A stretch of 8,741 nt of DNA, taken from Stenotrophomonas_A sp002429615. Lineage in GTDB: Bacteria; Pseudomonadota; Gammaproteobacteria; Xanthomonadales; Xanthomonadaceae. A program made the position numbers and the translations under genes. Below the pieces are notes generated by a model, which had not been told where the DNA came from, did not search any database, and was given only the letters and a program-made list of their open reading frames with translations. This document shows positions 6,718 to 8,741 of this stretch, one piece after another. The stretch is from positions 1 through 8,741 of the forward strand of contig DALZZL010000156.1 of assembly GCA_031987425.1 (NCBI GenBank), given 5' to 3'. The number at the start of each line of letters is the position of its first letter. Position 1 is the stretch's first letter.

Positions 6718-7773
6718 ATGCTTGACCAATCCTCCAGCCCCTCGCCCACGACGGGCCCCGGCGACATGCTGACCCAGGTGCTGCTGGGCCTGCGCCTGGA
6801 CGGGGTGGAGTACGGCCGCTGCCAGTTCGCCGCGCCGTGGGCGCTGGCCTTCCCGGCGCAGCGCGACGCACGCTTCCACTTCGTCGCCCGCGGCGTGGCC
6901 TGGCTGCGGGTCGGCGAGTCGCCCTGGCAGCGCCTGGCCGCCGGCGATGCCGTGCTGTTGCCGCGCGGTCATGCGCATGTGCTGGCCAGCACGCCGGAGG
7001 TGGCACCGGTGGCGATCCACAACTGCCCGCGCACGCCGGTATCGGATGAGGTGTATCGGGTGGATCTCGGCGCGGCGGTGCCGACGCGGCTGCCGCCGGT
7101 GGAAGATGCGGCCGCGGACACGGTGCTGTTCTGCGGCGCGATGCGTTTCAACCTCGACCCGCTGCATCCCCTGCTGGCGCTGATGCCCGAACGCATGCTG
7201 GCCGGCGACCTGGTCAAGCGCGACCCCGCGGTGCCGGCGTTGCTGGACGCGATGGAACGCGAAGCGGCGCTGGATCGCATCGGCGCCTGCGGCATTCTTT
7301 CGCGGTTGGCCGATGTGCTCGCGGCCAGCATCATCCGCGCCTGGGTGGAATGCGCCTGTGGCGATGCCAGCGGCTGGATCGCCGCGGTGCACTGCCCGAG
7401 CATCGGCAAGGTGATCGCCGCCATCCACGCCGACCCGGCACGCAACTGGACGGTGCCCGAACTGGCGCAGCTGATGGGCGCCTCGCGCTCGCGCTTCGCC
7501 GACGCCTTCACCCGCACGGTCGGCGAGAGCCCGGCGCGCTACGTTGCCAAGGTGAAGATGTTCCAGGCCAGGCGCTGGATCGAGCAGGACGGCATGCGCG
7601 TGGCGGTGGCGGCCAACCGCCTCGGCTACGACTCCGAGGCCTCCTTCAGCCGCGCGTTCAAACGCATCGTCGGCATGCCGCCGAGCAGCGCGCGCCCCGC
7701 GGCCACGACATCGCGCCCGCGCCGGCCGGTGGCGCCGAACGTGGCATCATCGCGCCCTCCTCTGGCGTCGTAA
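6718..7773 (+). CDS. AraC-family transcriptional regulator with cupin-type (Cupin_6) sensor domain, RclR-like
   Basis: Cytoplasmic regulator of 351 residues. About 18-205 is the Cupin_6 sensor domain (GVEYGRCQFAAPWAL, LAAGDAVLLPRGHAHVLAS, VLFCGAMRF). About 232-322 is the AraC DNA-binding domain with two helix-turn-helix units: WTVPELAQLMGASRSRFADAF (244-264) and VAVAANRLGYDSEASFSRAF (295-314), the second with the classic GY-SEASFSRAFKR pattern. C35 and C139 fall where E. coli RclR has its redox-active C21 and C89, so an oxidant signal is possible; this comes from a remembered alignment. Residues about 323-351 form a tail rich in Pro, Ala, Arg and Ser that is beyond the usual domain end. ATG 6718 is taken as start, with only weak GGAA upstream; in-frame ATG 6766 also sits just ahead of the domain. 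It is divergent to the NepI-like exporter and ends six bases before the RhtA-type gene, so both exporters are likely targets. Confidence 0.9.
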   Translation: MLDQSSSPSPTTGPGDMLTQVLLGLRLDGVEYGRCQFAAPWALAFPAQRDARFHFVARGVAWLRVGESPWQRLAAGDAVLLPRGHAHVLASTPEVAPVAIHNCPRTPVSDEVYRVDLGAAVPTRLPPVEDAAADTVLFCGAMRFNLDPLHPLLALMPERMLAGDLVKRDPAVPALLDAMEREAALDRIGACGILSRLADVLAASIIRAWVECACGDASGWIAAVHCPSIGKVIAAIHADPARNWTVPELAQLMGASRSRFADAFTRTVGESPARYVAKVKMFQARRWIEQDGMRVAVAANRLGYDSEASFSRAFKRIVGMPPSSARPAATTSRPRRPVAPNVASSRPPLAS

Positions 7774-7779
7774 CGTTCC

Positions 7780-8661
7780 ATGTCCGCGTCCCACCGCCAC
7801 AACAGCCTGCCGATCCTCGCCGTGCTGGGCTCCATCACTTCGCTGTGCTTCGGCACCTCGTTGGCGAAACACCTGTTCCCGGTGATCGGGGCACCGGCCA
7901 CCACGCTGCTGCGCGTCGGCTTCGCCGCGCTGCTGATGTTCGCGGTGCAGCGGCCGTGGCGCGCCTGGCCGGCGCCACGCGCACTGGCGCTGGTGGTGGG
8001 CTATGGCGTGGTGCTGGGCGCGATGAACCTGTCGTTCTACCTGGCGCTGCGCACGATTCCGTTCGGCATCGCGGTGGCGATCGAATTCACCGGCCCCCTG
8101 GCGGTGGCGCTGCTGTCGTCGCGGCGGGCGCTGGATTTCGTCTGGATCGTGTTCGCCATCGCCGGGTTGTCGCTGCTGGTGCCGCGCGGCAGCCTGGATA
8201 CCGCACTGGATCCGGTCGGCGTGGGTTGGGCCCTGCTGGCCGCGCTGTGCTGGGCGCTGTACATCGTCGCCGGCCAGCGTGCCGGCCAGGCCGGTGGACG
8301 CGCCACCGTGCCGCTGGGCCTGCTGGTGGCCACGCTGGTGGCGCTGCCGTTCGGCGCCGCGCAGGTGGGCCAGGTGTTCACCTCGCCGGCATTGCTGGCG
8401 TTCGCCGCGGGCGTGGCGCTGCTGTCCAGCGCGATTCCGTATTCGCTGGAAATCTACGCGCTGAAGCATCTGCCGCGGCAGACGTTCGGCATCCTGCTGA
8501 GCCTGGAGCCGGCGGTGGCGGCGTTGGCGGGATGGCTGCTGCTGTCCGAGGCCTTGAGCAGCCGGCAATGGCTGGCGATCGGCTGCATCATGGTGGCGTC
8601 GGCGGGCGCCGCGCTGGCGGCGCGGCGGAGCAAGCCGGTGCCGATGCCGGTGGATGGTTGA
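7780..8661 (+). CDS. rhtA: RhtA-family exporter (threonine/homoserine efflux, DMT superfamily)
   Basis: Inner-membrane exporter of 293 residues with ten predicted helices in two EamA repeats. It matches E. coli RhtA (295 residues) closely as remembered: SLAKHLFPVIGAP (27-39), GIAVAIEFTGPLAVALLSSRR (96-116), CWALYIVAGQRAG (157-169), IPYSLEIYAL (219-228) and RQTFGILLSLEPAVAA (233-248). RhtA exports threonine, homoserine and some amino-acid analogues; the substrate here is inferred. Its start lies six bases after the AraC-family stop and has no purine-rich Shine-Dalgarno, which suggests translation coupled to the regulator gene or a weak separate start. The protein ends with a short charged tail. 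Below it lies a T-rich tract. Confidence 0.9.
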   Translation: MSASHRHNSLPILAVLGSITSLCFGTSLAKHLFPVIGAPATTLLRVGFAALLMFAVQRPWRAWPAPRALALVVGYGVVLGAMNLSFYLALRTIPFGIAVAIEFTGPLAVALLSSRRALDFVWIVFAIAGLSLLVPRGSLDTALDPVGVGWALLAALCWALYIVAGQRAGQAGGRATVPLGLLVATLVALPFGAAQVGQVFTSPALLAFAAGVALLSSAIPYSLEIYALKHLPRQTFGILLSLEPAVAALAGWLLLSEALSSRQWLAIGCIMVASAGAALAARRSKPVPMPVDG

Positions 8662-8683
8662 AAGCCCCTTTTTTTTTATTTTT
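8662..8683 (+). terminator. T-rich tract after the rhtA-like gene, possible terminator
   Basis: Immediately after the stop codon nine T residues (8669-8677), one A and five more T residues (8679-8683) follow the bases CCCC. Such a run is rare in this GC-rich DNA and is what an intrinsic terminator ends in. However, only a very short stem (about three pairs) can be drawn just before it, so efficiency is doubtful. Confidence 0.35.
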
Positions 8684-8706
8684 GTAGGAGCGGCTTCAGC
8701 CGCGAC
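8683..8706 (+). repeat. GTAG-type REP palindrome (xanthomonad/pseudomonad repeat)
   Basis: GTAG (8684-8687) is followed by GAGCGGCTTCAGCCGC, where GCGGCT (8690-8695) and AGCCGC (8698-8703) are reverse complements. A GTAG head next to a short GC palindrome is the form of REP elements in Stenotrophomonas, Xanthomonas, Lysobacter and Pseudomonas, which are spread by RAYT (TnpA-REP) transposases and cluster between genes. This sequence is familiar as a very common intergenic repeat in those genomes. It sits directly behind the T tract. A second, inverted copy that would form a larger BIME-like structure is not in the window, which ends 35 bases later. Confidence 0.7.
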
Positions 8707-8741
8707 CGTGCGGTATCCGGCGTCAAAGGCGTCTGCCACCG

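Noticed and set aside
5205..6725. A 506-residue + strand frame opposite the exporter
   Set aside because: It is dominated by Arg, Gln, His and Ala, as expected antisense to a membrane protein gene; the - strand frame has clear MFS motifs.
6645..6767. N-terminal extension of the exporter to ATG 6767
   Set aside because: It would overlap the divergent regulator gene by 50 bases and lengthen the protein by 41 residues over the NepI family; the extension has no membrane or domain character.
7747..8739. A 330-residue - strand frame opposite the rhtA-like gene
   Set aside because: Rich in Arg, Gln and His, runs through the REP and T tract, and lies opposite a convincing ten-helix exporter.
1..8741. 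CRISPR array, tRNA, rRNA, phage or transposase genes
   Set aside because: No repeated spacer pattern, cloverleaf or mobile-element coding motif was found; the only mobile trace is the REP palindrome at the right edge.

Overview
The window is very GC-rich and fully coding in character, with genes packed closely; the longest gap between genes is about 170 bases. Several traits point to a gammaproteobacterium of the Xanthomonadaceae/Lysobacteraceae (Stenotrophomonas, Lysobacter, Pseudoxanthomonas, Xanthomonas and relatives). These are a FecR-type anti-sigma gene beside a large TonB-dependent receptor of the Xanthomonas/Caulobacter type, the codon use, and a GTAG-type REP palindrome at the right edge. 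The genus cannot be fixed from this window alone.

Left block, bases 1-5437, all on the + strand. It opens inside a FecR-family anti-sigma regulator that lacks its cytoplasmic N-terminal part. Next comes a 170-base gap with a strong hairpin and a probable FecI-type promoter. A 1018-residue TonB-dependent receptor follows; it carries the N-terminal STN signalling domain that normally contacts FecR. After a GC-rich hairpin and an excellent ribosome binding site comes an exported PHP-fold metallohydrolase of the CehA/McbA-like kind, probably a lipoprotein. The block reads as a substrate-sensing and uptake module: the receptor binds a ligand, the STN domain signals through FecR to an ECF sigma factor (expected just upstream, outside the window), receptor expression rises, and the hydrolase processes the ligand or a related ester. 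The substrate cannot be read from sequence.

Right block, bases 5439-8661. An MFS exporter closely resembling the purine ribonucleoside efflux pump NepI lies on the - strand, tail to tail with the hydrolase and separated by one base. Divergent from it is an AraC-family regulator with a cupin-type sensor domain, whose two cysteines match the redox-sensing cysteines of E. coli RclR. Six bases after it starts an RhtA-type (threonine/homoserine exporter family) DMT transporter. One regulator flanked by two metabolite exporters suggests a small efflux unit, possibly controlled from the short divergent gap.

The right edge (8662-8741) holds a T-rich tract and a GTAG-type REP palindrome. No tRNA, rRNA, CRISPR array, integrase, transposase gene or prophage gene is visible. 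There is no gene-free stretch above 300 bases.
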